Below, piece after piece: positions 16,969 through 26,078 of a stretch of 64,000 nt of DNA. Position 1 is the first letter of the stretch; each line of letters begins with the position of its first letter. This DNA comes from Chlamydiales bacterium (GTDB lineage Bacteria > Chlamydiota > Chlamydiia > Chlamydiales > JAJFMA01): positions 1-64,000 of the forward strand of contig JAUXSF010000020.1 in assembly GCA_030679955.1 (NCBI GenBank), in the 5' to 3' direction. A program made the position numbers and the translations under genes. A model generated the notes under the pieces. That model was not told the origin of the DNA and searched no databases. It saw only the letters and a program-made list of their open reading frames with translations.

Positions 16969-19407
16969 ATGATTAAACTCACCCTCCAGGTTGGGACCCA
17001 GCAAGCTCAAAAATCCTTTCATCAAGATGTCGTGCTTCTCGGAGCCGCTTCGGAGGATCTTCAAGATCTATCGGTAGATCTTAGTTCCCTACTGCCCGAG
17101 CATATTCGCATTTTCGAACAAGGCGGCGCTTTTTTCGCCCAAAACCTAGCTAACGACCCCTTTGTGACTTTGAATGATCGTCCTTTTGGAAAGAAGCAGC
17201 TTACCAATGGCGATCGTCTTGCTGTTGGTGAAGTTGAGATTGTTTTCGAAGGGGAAGCGACTGCTATTAGCCCTGCGGCCCCACAAAAAGATCTCGAAAG
17301 CCTGGCCGAGACCCTCGATTTTTCTATTAAGCGCACAACGACTACACGTTCCACTTTTGTTGCTCAAGATTTTGCTTTTGAAGACGATGATGAAGACTTT
17401 GAAGCCTTGATACGCCAAGTCGAAAATTTTGATCCCTCCAATGAACAGCCAGAGTCTGAACAACCAGAATCTGAAAAGTTGGCGAGGTTAGGGCCCGAAA
17501 CCATTCAACAGCAGACTTCTGAAACTTCCGCTAAATCCTTTAAAGCGCAGCGCGCAGTGCGACCTAAACGTGCTGAGTCCGCAGCTATCAAACAACACTT
17601 TGCCATACCTGAAGCACCTCGCGTGTTTTATTGGCGTCCAGTTGTTGCTGTGCTCGTTGTGTTAGTCGCTGTCGTGGCAGCTGTTGGATCGGGCCTTTAC
17701 TTCACCTTTAGCGAAAAGAACGACGAGCAAGAGTACATTGCTGCACAAGGCCTATCTGATATGGCATTGGCTTTGACCTATGCCCAGATGCATCAGATTA
17801 AGCCTCCGAATCAAAACTGGAGCGATCCGGATTTTATAAAAGAAATTCTCGCTAAAGTACTACCCAGCGACTACACATCTCTTATTTCGATCGATAAGCA
17901 GGGATACTTTACCAACTGCCCATACCTCCTTCGAGTGTATACAAACAGTGACCTTTCACAGTTCCTTCTCTTGGCTCAGCCGGAGCCATCATTATGGCAG
18001 TGGCTTTTAGCTCGCGAGACGATTATCGTCGATTCGCGAACGATGGAATTGCGGCATACGACAGATCTACGAGCCTTGAATCGCCTTTTGGCCAACACCA
18101 AGCCTCTAGAGGCTGCCAATGCGCTTGAAATATCACACCTTGTTAGCCAATCATCCCTTATGCGGCTAACTTCATTGGCTAGCGAAACGGGACTGCGGGA
18201 ATTCTTACCACCAAAAGGGCTCAGCAAGGCCGTGCCGGGGGCTGATCTTCGTATTTATAACGCTCCAAGGTATTATCGTCTTAGCACGCCTGTAACGCAT
18301 TCCTTGGGTCAGGTCGTTACCGCATTGACATCACCCGCTGACGATAAAATTCAAGAGCTACGCAAATCCGTTGCAGAGCTGTCGAAGCTTTCTCACTTCG
18401 TGTTTTATAGCGATCAACAAGAGTCCACAACCGTTAAGATTGTTGAGCTTTTGGATAGTTGGTTCCCCGATGTTCCCCCTGTCGTTGCGCAACTTCATCT
18501 TGAGCCGGCCACTGGTCGAGTTCTTTCCAGCTATGTCATGGGTTCTGTTCCCGCCGTTCCTGAATTGCAGCAGATCACACAGGAATGGATACCTCACGTG
18601 GAAGATCCGCAAGAAGCAGAAGTGGTAGCGATGAGCGAGCATGCTCAACACACTTATGAGATAGAATCAGCAGTCAAGCAAGAGCTAAGACGAGCTTTAG
18701 AGAAGCGCAAGGAAGCCTTGGATGCTTATAAGCAGAAAATGGATGAATTGCTGGACGAGTTTATCAAGGCGCCATCTGCTGATTTCGTACATGCCGCCAC
18801 ACAACTTATCCATGACATAGACGATGTGGATCTTGGCGAACAACTCGATGTACGTCAGGCCATTGTTGACACCTATCGTCAATATGTTTTGGATGATAAG
18901 ATCTTTTCTCATTCTGAGTTTCTCGCTGAAACACATAACTTGGGTATTGAACCCTATCTACCACCTGAGTTTGTTCATCCGGAAGGCGTAGAGTTAGAGA
19001 TTGATTTTGGGCATGATCATTCTCAAGTGCAATCTCCAACTATGCAACAGATGGAAGAGCACGAGACCAGCTTTGTAGCAGCTCTTAACCATATTCAACA
19101 CGCTGATAGTTTCGATCTTATAGAGCAGGCTGTTTCCGAAGCTAACCAAGAGCTTAGCCAAGATCCTAATACAGATGCTGAGCGGCTGCGCATGCTGCGT
19201 AACAAGTTACAGCTACAGGTTGTTCACCGTTTGGAAGAGTTAATCCTAGGCCCATCAAGCCCTTTGCCGGCAGATGCATATGTAGAAGCTAACCGCGCTC
19301 GCATATTGAACATCCTTGCCAGCACGGGAATAGATGATGAGGGGATTCATGACTACTATGTGCGTGAATTTGACCTGCTTCTTGAACAAAGAGCTGACCC
19401 TCAATGA
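16969..19407 (+). CDS. Large FHA-domain single-pass membrane protein
   Basis: With the ATG at 16969 the product has 812 residues; a TTG at 16939 is possible but less likely. Residues 1-100 resemble an FHA (phosphothreonine-binding) domain: the sequence runs from HQDVVLLG to LTNGDRLAVGEVEIVF, ending in the typical 'G D .. .. G' strand pair. An acidic, Gln/Glu-rich linker with a short EQPES repeat follows. One strong membrane helix (about 221-245) preceded by basic residues places the remaining 560 residues outside the cytoplasm. The far C-terminus is helical and charged, with coiled-coil potential. The layout recalls chlamydial CdsD of the type III secretion ring (FHA domain, one helix, large periplasmic part, about 830 residues). 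However, no secretion genes are adjacent, so it may be a paralogue. Confidence 0.65.
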   Translation: MIKLTLQVGTQQAQKSFHQDVVLLGAASEDLQDLSVDLSSLLPEHIRIFEQGGAFFAQNLANDPFVTLNDRPFGKKQLTNGDRLAVGEVEIVFEGEATAISPAAPQKDLESLAETLDFSIKRTTTTRSTFVAQDFAFEDDDEDFEALIRQVENFDPSNEQPESEQPESEKLARLGPETIQQQTSETSAKSFKAQRAVRPKRAESAAIKQHFAIPEAPRVFYWRPVVAVLVVLVAVVAAVGSGLYFTFSEKNDEQEYIAAQGLSDMALALTYAQMHQIKPPNQNWSDPDFIKEILAKVLPSDYTSLISIDKQGYFTNCPYLLRVYTNSDLSQFLLLAQPEPSLWQWLLARETIIVDSRTMELRHTTDLRALNRLLANTKPLEAANALEISHLVSQSSLMRLTSLASETGLREFLPPKGLSKAVPGADLRIYNAPRYYRLSTPVTHSLGQVVTALTSPADDKIQELRKSVAELSKLSHFVFYSDQQESTTVKIVELLDSWFPDVPPVVAQLHLEPATGRVLSSYVMGSVPAVPELQQITQEWIPHVEDPQEAEVVAMSEHAQHTYEIESAVKQELRRALEKRKEALDAYKQKMDELLDEFIKAPSADFVHAATQLIHDIDDVDLGEQLDVRQAIVDTYRQYVLDDKIFSHSEFLAETHNLGIEPYLPPEFVHPEGVELEIDFGHDHSQVQSPTMQQMEEHETSFVAALNHIQHADSFDLIEQAVSEANQELSQDPNTDAERLRMLRNKLQLQVVHRLEELILGPSSPLPADAYVEANRARILNILASTGIDDEGIHDYYVREFDLLLEQRADPQ

Positions 19408-19417
19408 TGAACACTGA

Positions 19418-20638
19418 ATGAATACTGAGCGCCAAACACAACGAGCGTTTCTCTGGACTCGCATCCTCGGCGTTCCATTCTGGGGACTGGTCAACCTTTT
19501 ACCCATCATTCTCTACAAAGACTTGCATGTCAGTCCGCTGATGATCACGCTAATCATCGCTCTAAAACCTATGTCAGCCCTGTTAGCGCCTTATTGGAGC
19601 CAGGCCATCTATCGTCGGCCCGACCTGGTCATCAGCAACTTAAGCTGGGCAAATGTTCTGCGTTATTTACCCTTTTTGTTTATCCCTTGGATCGACTCCC
19701 CGTGGGCTGTTACCGCAGCCTTTGGCCTATATATGACACTGACGCGTGGCGTCATTCCAGGGTGGATGGAAACGATCAAATGTAACCTTCCCTCAGCTGC
19801 TCGTGAACGTTTAGTAGCCTATGGCTCGACCATCGACTATTGTGGCACAGCCTTGCTGCCGTTTATCTTGGGTGGCGTTTTAGACGGCTACGAGCACTCC
19901 TGGCGATGGCTATTTCCGTTAACCGCTGCTCTCGGCCTTCTTTCGACACTGCTATTTTTACGTATGCCAAAGCCAGTGGTGACACAGGCTATTTCTCAAG
20001 ATCCTCCAACTAGCTTTTCTAGCTTCTTACTAAAGCCGTGGAAGGAATCTTGGCATTTGATTCGCGAGAAAGCTGGGTTTGCACATTTCCAGATAGGCTT
20101 TATGCTAAGCGGAGCAGGTATCATGCTTATGCAACCGATCCTACCCATGTTTTTTGTTGATACCTTGAACCTGTCGTACACCAAGATGCTGCTTGCTGTT
20201 ACAGCATGCAAAGCCATTGGATTTTTGGTCACCTCACCCTTCTGGATCAAGCTTTTCCGCCGATTAGATATTTACTATTTCAGTGGCATTGTTACCGCAG
20301 GGGCAGCCCTGTTTCCATTCTTATTGCTAGGATCTCAGTATCATATCGTGTTGCTGTACGCTGCCTATGGCCTCTATGGCATGATGCAAGCGGGAAGTGA
20401 ACTAGGTTGGCATATGTCCGGCCCGCGTTTTGCAGAAGAGCACGATAGTACCGTTTATAGCGGCACTAATGTGCTGATGGTGGGAATTAGGGGATGCATC
20501 GCGCCGCCTTTGGGAGCGCTCATCTACAGCTGGACGAATAGTGCAACAGTTATGATGCTGTGCGTTGTCTTGTGCCTATTGGCTACTCGTCAGCTTCTTG
20601 GTGCTAGCGCCACCGCGAAAGCCATCCGCGCTCATTAA
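19418..20638 (+). CDS. Major facilitator superfamily transporter
   Basis: This 406-residue protein has about twelve hydrophobic segments in two halves joined by a polar middle (around residues 185-215), the plan of an MFS permease. A phenylalanine-, proline- and glycine-rich first helix and the conserved GLYMTLTRG/ GLYGMMQAGSE stretches in matching places support two related halves. It starts 10 bp after the stop of the FHA gene, so the two are probably co-transcribed. Substrate cannot be told from the sequence. Members in chlamydiae include nutrient and drug transporters. Confidence 0.8.
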   Translation: MNTERQTQRAFLWTRILGVPFWGLVNLLPIILYKDLHVSPLMITLIIALKPMSALLAPYWSQAIYRRPDLVISNLSWANVLRYLPFLFIPWIDSPWAVTAAFGLYMTLTRGVIPGWMETIKCNLPSAARERLVAYGSTIDYCGTALLPFILGGVLDGYEHSWRWLFPLTAALGLLSTLLFLRMPKPVVTQAISQDPPTSFSSFLLKPWKESWHLIREKAGFAHFQIGFMLSGAGIMLMQPILPMFFVDTLNLSYTKMLLAVTACKAIGFLVTSPFWIKLFRRLDIYYFSGIVTAGAALFPFLLLGSQYHIVLLYAAYGLYGMMQAGSELGWHMSGPRFAEEHDSTVYSGTNVLMVGIRGCIAPPLGALIYSWTNSATVMMLCVVLCLLATRQLLGASATAKAIRAH

Positions 20639-20675
20639 GCATTTTTTGGGTGATATGGACATCAAGTTAGGGACT

Positions 20676-20711
20676 TTTTGTTCTCAGCGCGGAAGCACGC
20701 TGAGAACAAAA
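20676..20711. terminator. Bidirectional terminator hairpin
   Basis: Perfect 14-bp arms (20676-20689 TTTTGTTCTCAGCG and 20698-20711) enclose an 8-bp loop. T runs flank one end and A runs the other, so the hairpin can terminate both the rightward MFS gene and the leftward SET gene that converge here. Confidence 0.85.
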
Positions 20712-20746
20712 TCTACGGTAAATGCTATCGCCTACTTGTCTATCTT

Positions 20747-22570
20747 TTAGAACTTACTGTAGGCTGCTTGAATCTTTGCTTCTGGCATACCTAAAAGACG
20801 GAGACACTCCATTGCATCAATAACATTTATATGTTGATCGCCCAATGGTTTTGCTTTCTTAAGTACGTCCAAGGCGTTTTTAAGAAGCTGTTCAATCGGT
20901 AGGTGCTTTTGAAGAAGGGTCATGTATTCACGGCGTACATTATTCGTGCGCAGAATAAAAGTGTCGTCTGTGAGCCAGTTAAAATCTGGCAGAGAAGCAT
21001 CTAGCGATTGCAAGGCACTATCCACGCTGGCTATTGAACGCAAGGATTTCTGTAGAATCATCGTTTCCAGACTATTAATACCTTTGATAATCTGAACTGT
21101 GGACAAAACTCCTATTTTGGAAACAATCCACTGGTTAATCATGTCTCTATTAGTTGTTGGCAGATTATCCATGTAGCCAGCTAGTCTATCCATCTCTCCC
21201 CATACGATGTGTAAAAATCGAAGAGCAAAAGGATCGTGCTGTAAAGTGTCTCTAACAGGATTTAGGCCGGTTGGACGCGAGGAATCACCCATTAATGTCA
21301 TCCATTGGTCGACCTTGACTAAGCCGCTAAAATGTAGTTCCAGAAATGCGCTGGGGTTTAATGCTGCATAAGATATTTGCTCAAAAAGGCCTAAGCGAGT
21401 TTTTGGACCAGCTCTTTCGATTTTACTCATCACGAAATCTAGACCATTGGCAAACAGGGCACGCATGCGGTCATGACCTAAAGGCTTTTGAACACCCAGT
21501 GCGTGCCTTAGGTATCCTGTGCCGTAGTTCCATAGAATTTCTTCGTTAGCTTTGACGCGTTGAACGGTTTGCAGATATTGAACGTTCACACCGTTTTCAA
21601 TTTGCTGCACGGTTATGGCTGCATTCGGGAAACCGTAGTTGCTTCGTGATATGCCGTTTCCAATCGCTTTCGCATCAATCGATCCGTTGCCACCACTGAC
21701 TGAAAACGTGTAGTCCGGTCCTAGGTCAGTGGGATCATCGTAAAAGTATCGCGCTTTAGGACTCCAAATGCCAGAATATGGGCCCAAAATGGCATGGTCA
21801 AGGTCTTGATTAGAGAAAAGTCCATTCTGTCCGTTTCCTAGTTCTGAGCTTGGTTTGATAGTTAAAGCGGGGGGATTCTGACGCCATTGCGACACCGCAT
21901 CAGCATAATGGTTGTGCAATGCTATAGATTCTAAAGAATGTTCTTTGGTGTCATTCCAAAGATCGAATATAGCTTCCGGGCTGCCATAATAGGTACCATC
22001 GATGACATATTCGATGCCGGTAGATTCCTTAATCTGTTCTCTTGACATGTCTCGAATGTTGAGTGTGTTTCCATCTGCTGTCTCAAGAGATAGATTAGTA
22101 GTGGAAATAGCTTCGCCGTGAGTAGTGAGTTTTTGCAGATCTTGGTAAGTAGCATCTGATAGGTTTGGTGCTTCAGAAGCCTTAAGGTCCAGTAGGCGTC
22201 CCACGATTTCGGGCATACTGAGCGTTGCGTGATGCAGCACTGTCCAGCCTTTGCTATCTTTTTGAGAAAGACATTGTTGTAGGCAATTGTATTTCAGACA
22301 TACATCAAGGTAGTGGTTTACAAGCACGCCATTTTGGCGAATGACCGCGATCATTAAAGGGGTAAAATTATGAGCATCATGGTCCTGTTTGGTCATGCGT
22401 GACTTAACCCAATCTTTCGTTGCGGCATTACTTGCGATGAACGATTTAGCCTGGTTGGGGCTCAGAACCGTAAGATAATGGAGTGCATGAGTTTTACTTC
22501 GATTACTCTTCTGCGTATAGTCATTCTTCATGTATAAGCTTGACCAATGACTATCATTAAATAATTGCAT
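20747..22570 (-). CDS. Ankyrin-SET domain protein, candidate effector
   Basis: The protein has 607 residues. Residues 65-130 look like two ankyrin repeats (FTPLMIAVIRQNG and GWTVLHHATLS with following helices). Residues 240-352 look like a SET lysine-methyltransferase domain: GNGQNGLFS matches the S-adenosylmethionine loop GxGxGLF, GPYSG matches the G..Y.G strand, residues 303-317 (IGNGISRSNYGFPNA) match the GN..R..NH...PN motif, and NEEILWNYG matches the E.. .DYG motif. The usual His after Asn is Tyr here, so activity is uncertain. The C-terminal 250 residues are helical without a known family. SET proteins of Chlamydia (NUE) are secreted and methylate histones, so an effector role is plausible. 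ATG follows AAGAGGT. Confidence 0.75.
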   Translation of the reverse strand: MQLFNDSHWSSLYMKNDYTQKSNRSKTHALHYLTVLSPNQAKSFIASNAATKDWVKSRMTKQDHDAHNFTPLMIAVIRQNGVLVNHYLDVCLKYNCLQQCLSQKDSKGWTVLHHATLSMPEIVGRLLDLKASEAPNLSDATYQDLQKLTTHGEAISTTNLSLETADGNTLNIRDMSREQIKESTGIEYVIDGTYYGSPEAIFDLWNDTKEHSLESIALHNHYADAVSQWRQNPPALTIKPSSELGNGQNGLFSNQDLDHAILGPYSGIWSPKARYFYDDPTDLGPDYTFSVSGGNGSIDAKAIGNGISRSNYGFPNAAITVQQIENGVNVQYLQTVQRVKANEEILWNYGTGYLRHALGVQKPLGHDRMRALFANGLDFVMSKIERAGPKTRLGLFEQISYAALNPSAFLELHFSGLVKVDQWMTLMGDSSRPTGLNPVRDTLQHDPFALRFLHIVWGEMDRLAGYMDNLPTTNRDMINQWIVSKIGVLSTVQIIKGINSLETMILQKSLRSIASVDSALQSLDASLPDFNWLTDDTFILRTNNVRREYMTLLQKHLPIEQLLKNALDVLKKAKPLGDQHINVIDAMECLRLLGMPEAKIQAAYSKF

Positions 22571-22646
22571 TAAACAACCTCTTGTTTATTGATGATTTTA
22601 AGATGATATGTGAGTTAACTAATAAAGTAAAGAGTGTTAATTGTTT

Positions 22647-22735
22647 CGTCGACTAAGTGGACGATGTGGACCCTAGGGACAGAGATCATCATTTGTCCAT
22701 ATTGGTCTATTCAGCCCACTTCGTTCACTTCCTAG
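22647..22735. repeat. Nonamer-unit repeat of the GTGGAC/GTCCAC type
   Basis: The left side has AAGTGGACGATGTGGACCC in 9-bp steps, and the right side TTGTCCATATTGGTC and CCCACTTCGTTCACTT in the opposite sense. It lies between divergent genes (SET and hisS). Related copies are near 41.6 and 59.3 kb. Confidence 0.6.
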
Positions 22736-22755
22736 CAGGCAGCATCACTGTTTTC

Positions 22756-22784
22756 TTTACGGATAGTCTGGGTGATCCTATAAT
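22756..22784 (+). promoter_or_regulatory. Sigma-70-type promoter for hisS-aspS
   Basis: TTTACG (22756-22761), a 17-bp spacer and a perfect TATAAT (22779-22784) lie 38 bp upstream of the hisS start codon. Confidence 0.65.
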
Positions 22785-22822
22785 CTTCAGATATAAATGT
22801 TTAACTAACAGCTGTGCAATAT

Positions 22823-24103
22823 ATGAAATACCAATCTCCTCCTGGCGTTTTTGACATTATTCCTGGCGAAGAGCGTGAGCCTTGGCGTAACTCCCTTCTT
22901 TGGCAGTATGTGGAAGACGTTATGCGCACGCTCGCCAAACAATATGGCTATCAGGAGATACGTACCCCGGTTATCGAGCGAACAGAGCTCTTTCAGCGGT
23001 CTGTTGGCGAGACATCAGATATCGTCAGCAAGGAAATGTATACCTTTGAAGATCGTGGCGGACGCAGCTTATCGCTACGCCCTGAGGGCACAGCGGCTGT
23101 AATGCGCGCCTTTATTAATGCTCAAATGCATGTGAACGCGCCTATTCATAAGCTGTTTTATATTGCTCCTATGTTCCGCTACGATCGTCCACAGGCTGGG
23201 CGATATCGTCAGCATCACCAATTTGGAGCAGAAGCTATTGGCTGCTGTGTTCCCGAGCAAGATGCTGAGTTGATTGATCTTTTGCACTCTGTTTATCGAA
23301 AGCTAGGACTCACCAATCTGAAAGTACTTATCAATAGCATAGGCGATGATCAATCGCGTGAGAATTATCGCGACGCTCTCAGAGATTACCTGAGACCTCA
23401 TTTTGAGAAGCTATCAGCTGACAGTCAACGACGTTTTGATGCCAATCCTCTACGCATTATCGACTCTAAAGACTCCACAGACCAAGAGCTATGCCGCGGA
23501 GCACCTTCGATTTTAGACTTTCTTTCTCCCTCCAGTGCAGAGTTCTTTGCTGAAGTGCGAGCTTGCTTAGACCGCCTACAAATCCCATACGAGGTGAGTA
23601 ATTCGCTAGTTCGTGGACTGGATTACTACAATCAGACTGTTTTTGAAATTGTAAGTTCAGACCTTGGTGCTCAAAGCAGCATCGGTGGTGGAGGGCGCTT
23701 TGATGGTCTGATTAAACAACTAGGCGGTCCGGATCTTCCTAGTGCCGGCTTTGGTACAGGCATTGAGAGGATTATCCAGACTATGCTTAAGCAAGGTGTT
23801 GCTCTTCCCGATCAGCCGCGCCCCAAACTGTTCATCGTTCCGTTGGGAGATGCCGCACGTCGTGCTTGCTTTGGCATAATGGGTGACTTAAGGCGTTTCG
23901 GGCTCGATGTTGAGATGGACTTCACAGGGAAAAAGCTGGCCAAAGTGATGTCATATGCCGATCAAATTAAGGCTAAATATGTCGCGGTTATTGGCGAAAA
24001 TGAATTAGCATCGGGATCTACCGAGCTTAAAGAAATGGCTTCTGGTAATAAGCAACATGTTGCGTTTAGCGACCTTGCAGAATTTTTAGCAATTGTTAGG
24101 TAA
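22823..24103 (+). CDS. hisS: Histidyl-tRNA synthetase
   Basis: HisRS charges tRNA-His. The protein begins MKYQSPPGVFDIIP, the standard start of the catalytic domain. Class II motif 2 is seen in FRYDRPQAGRYRQHHQFGAE, the His-specific LVRGLDYYNQTVFE stretch follows, and motif 3 is GFGTGIERI; an anticodon-binding domain makes up the last 95 residues. The ATG at 22823 gives 426 residues, normal for the family; a GTG at 22814 is also in frame. aspS follows after 2 bp, an arrangement known in many bacteria including chlamydiae. Confidence 0.96.
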   Translation: MKYQSPPGVFDIIPGEEREPWRNSLLWQYVEDVMRTLAKQYGYQEIRTPVIERTELFQRSVGETSDIVSKEMYTFEDRGGRSLSLRPEGTAAVMRAFINAQMHVNAPIHKLFYIAPMFRYDRPQAGRYRQHHQFGAEAIGCCVPEQDAELIDLLHSVYRKLGLTNLKVLINSIGDDQSRENYRDALRDYLRPHFEKLSADSQRRFDANPLRIIDSKDSTDQELCRGAPSILDFLSPSSAEFFAEVRACLDRLQIPYEVSNSLVRGLDYYNQTVFEIVSSDLGAQSSIGGGGRFDGLIKQLGGPDLPSAGFGTGIERIIQTMLKQGVALPDQPRPKLFIVPLGDAARRACFGIMGDLRRFGLDVEMDFTGKKLAKVMSYADQIKAKYVAVIGENELASGSTELKEMASGNKQHVAFSDLAEFLAIVR

Positions 24104-24105
24104 TT

Positions 24106-25866
24106 ATGGTTGAATTTCGTCGCACACACACTTGTGGAGCCTTGAGGAAAGAACACGTCGGTTCCACTATTAGACTATCGGGTTGGGTACATCGTTTTCG
24201 CGACCATGGAGGCCTAATCTTCATCGACTTGCGTGATCGCTTTGGTCTTACCCAATTGGTGTTTGATCCAGTTAAAGATCCCAAAGCACATGAAGTGGCG
24301 CAGACGCTACGTTCAGAATGGGTCATCACCATTGAGGGCAATGTTCATGAACGAATGAGTGGCATGTCGAATGCTAATCTTCCTACCGGCGAAGTCGAGA
24401 TCTTTGTGCACGAGATTACAGTGCTTTCCAAAGCCAAGACACCTCCATTTTCCATTTGTGACGATACCATCGACGTCAACGAAGAGCTTCGCTTGCGCTA
24501 TCGCTATTTAGATATGCGTCGCGGAGACATCACTGAGAAGATGATAACACGTCACAAATGTATGATGGCTACGCGCGAGTTTCTGGATAGTCAAGGGTTT
24601 CTCGAAATCAACACTCCTATCCTTGGGAAGTCTACTCCAGAAGGTGCTAGAGATTATTTGGTGCCCTCACGCATCTATCCGGGCAGCTTCTATGCATTGC
24701 CGCAGTCGCCGCAGTTATTTAAGCAGTTGCTGATGGTTGGTGGCCTAGATCGCTACTTCCAGATAGCTCCATGTTTCCGCGACGAAGATCTGCGTGCCGA
24801 GCGTCAGCCCGAGTTTCATCAGATCGATATTGAGATGAGCTTCAGCACCACGGAAGATCTCTTTGCTATAGTTGAAGGCATGGTAAAACATGTCTTCAAG
24901 AAGACGATTGGTGCCGATATTCCGACACCATTTAGACATGTCACATATCGTGAGTGTGTCGAGCGCTATGGCACAGATAAACCCGACATGCGTTTTGGCA
25001 TGGAGTTGATTCGTCTAGACGATTTGGCTAGAGACTGCTCGTTTGGCGTATTTCAGGATCATATTAAGGTTGGCAACTGCGTCAAAGGCTTTTGCGTTAA
25101 GGGCGGGGCTGATATCACCCGCAAGATGATCGATGAGTACACATCCTTTGTAAGTCAGCTTGGTGTGATGGGGCTATCGTTCATCAAGCATACCGAAGGG
25201 AATCTATCGGGAGGCATCGCTAAGTTCTTTACCGCTGATCAGCAGCAAGAGCTGATACGCTTGATGAACATTGAACCAAATGATCTGGTGTTCATTGTAG
25301 CCGATACAAAAGAGCGCACTAACCAATCGTTGGACCATCTTAGACGCAAAGTCGCCCGCGATCGCAATTTGATTCCTGATGGAAAATACGAATTCCTGTG
25401 GGTTACCGAGTTTCCTCTCTTCGCGTGGGATGCTGACGATGGACGCATTGTGTCTGAGCATCACCCCTTTACCTCTCCCAACTTCGAAGACTTCCATTTA
25501 GTTGAAAGCGAGCCGTTGAAGGTGCGTTCTTTAAGCTACGATCTTGTGTTGAACGGTTATGAGATTGCATCTGGCTCACAGCGTATTCACGATAGTGAAT
25601 TGCAGCATAAGATCTTTGAGATCTTACGTTTCACACCCGAGCAGATTGAAGCTAAATTCGGCTTTTTCGTCCGTGCTTTAGGTTATGGAACGCCACCGCA
25701 TATCGGTGTGGCATTGGGCTTTGATCGTTTAAACATGATTCTAAGCAATACAGATAACATCCGCGACGTTGTAGCATTCCCTAAGACGCAGAAAGCAGCA
25801 GATGTGATGATGGAGAGTCCTTCACCGGTCGCTGATGCGCAGCTGAAAGAACTTCACCTCGTGTAG
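24106..25866 (+). CDS. aspS: Aspartyl-tRNA synthetase, bacterial type
   Basis: AspRS charges tRNA-Asp (and tRNA-Asn where an amidotransferase pathway exists). The 586-residue protein has the N-terminal OB-fold with SGWVHRFRDHGG, motif 2 FRDEDLRAERQPEFHQID, the bacterial GAD insertion (around residues 290-410) and motif 3 GVALGFDRL near the end. It is intact. Its last third has been copied: a fragment at 30274-30684 encodes an identical peptide, and a shorter one is at 33088-33277. TGAGC at 25455-25459 marks the point where the copied part begins. The gene starts 2 bp after hisS and is followed by the leftward accessory block. Confidence 0.96.
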   Translation: MVEFRRTHTCGALRKEHVGSTIRLSGWVHRFRDHGGLIFIDLRDRFGLTQLVFDPVKDPKAHEVAQTLRSEWVITIEGNVHERMSGMSNANLPTGEVEIFVHEITVLSKAKTPPFSICDDTIDVNEELRLRYRYLDMRRGDITEKMITRHKCMMATREFLDSQGFLEINTPILGKSTPEGARDYLVPSRIYPGSFYALPQSPQLFKQLLMVGGLDRYFQIAPCFRDEDLRAERQPEFHQIDIEMSFSTTEDLFAIVEGMVKHVFKKTIGADIPTPFRHVTYRECVERYGTDKPDMRFGMELIRLDDLARDCSFGVFQDHIKVGNCVKGFCVKGGADITRKMIDEYTSFVSQLGVMGLSFIKHTEGNLSGGIAKFFTADQQQELIRLMNIEPNDLVFIVADTKERTNQSLDHLRRKVARDRNLIPDGKYEFLWVTEFPLFAWDADDGRIVSEHHPFTSPNFEDFHLVESEPLKVRSLSYDLVLNGYEIASGSQRIHDSELQHKIFEILRFTPEQIEAKFGFFVRALGYGTPPHIGVALGFDRLNMILSNTDNIRDVVAFPKTQKAADVMMESPSPVADAQLKELHLV

Positions 25867-25999
25867 GTTTTTCACAATGGACCTTACGAGGTAATTGCAG
25901 CCATACTTCTGCAGCGATCTCAGCAGCTCTGCTATAAAGGGAGGCCTGGTAAAGAGGTAGTGCGCGTTTTAACATCAAAATAATTGATAATAGCACGCC

Positions 26000-26025
26000 A
26001 TCAGATGATGGTAACATCATCTGAT
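26000..26025. terminator. Hairpin between aspS and gene A
   Basis: Perfect 11-bp arms ATCAGATGATG and CATCATCTGAT enclose the tetraloop GTAA. aspS and gene A converge here, so it may terminate both, although no T run follows. Confidence 0.6.
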
Positions 26026-26078
26026 CAATCTCTCTATTGTCACACGCTCAAAAATCAAAGAGGTAAATTTTATACACC

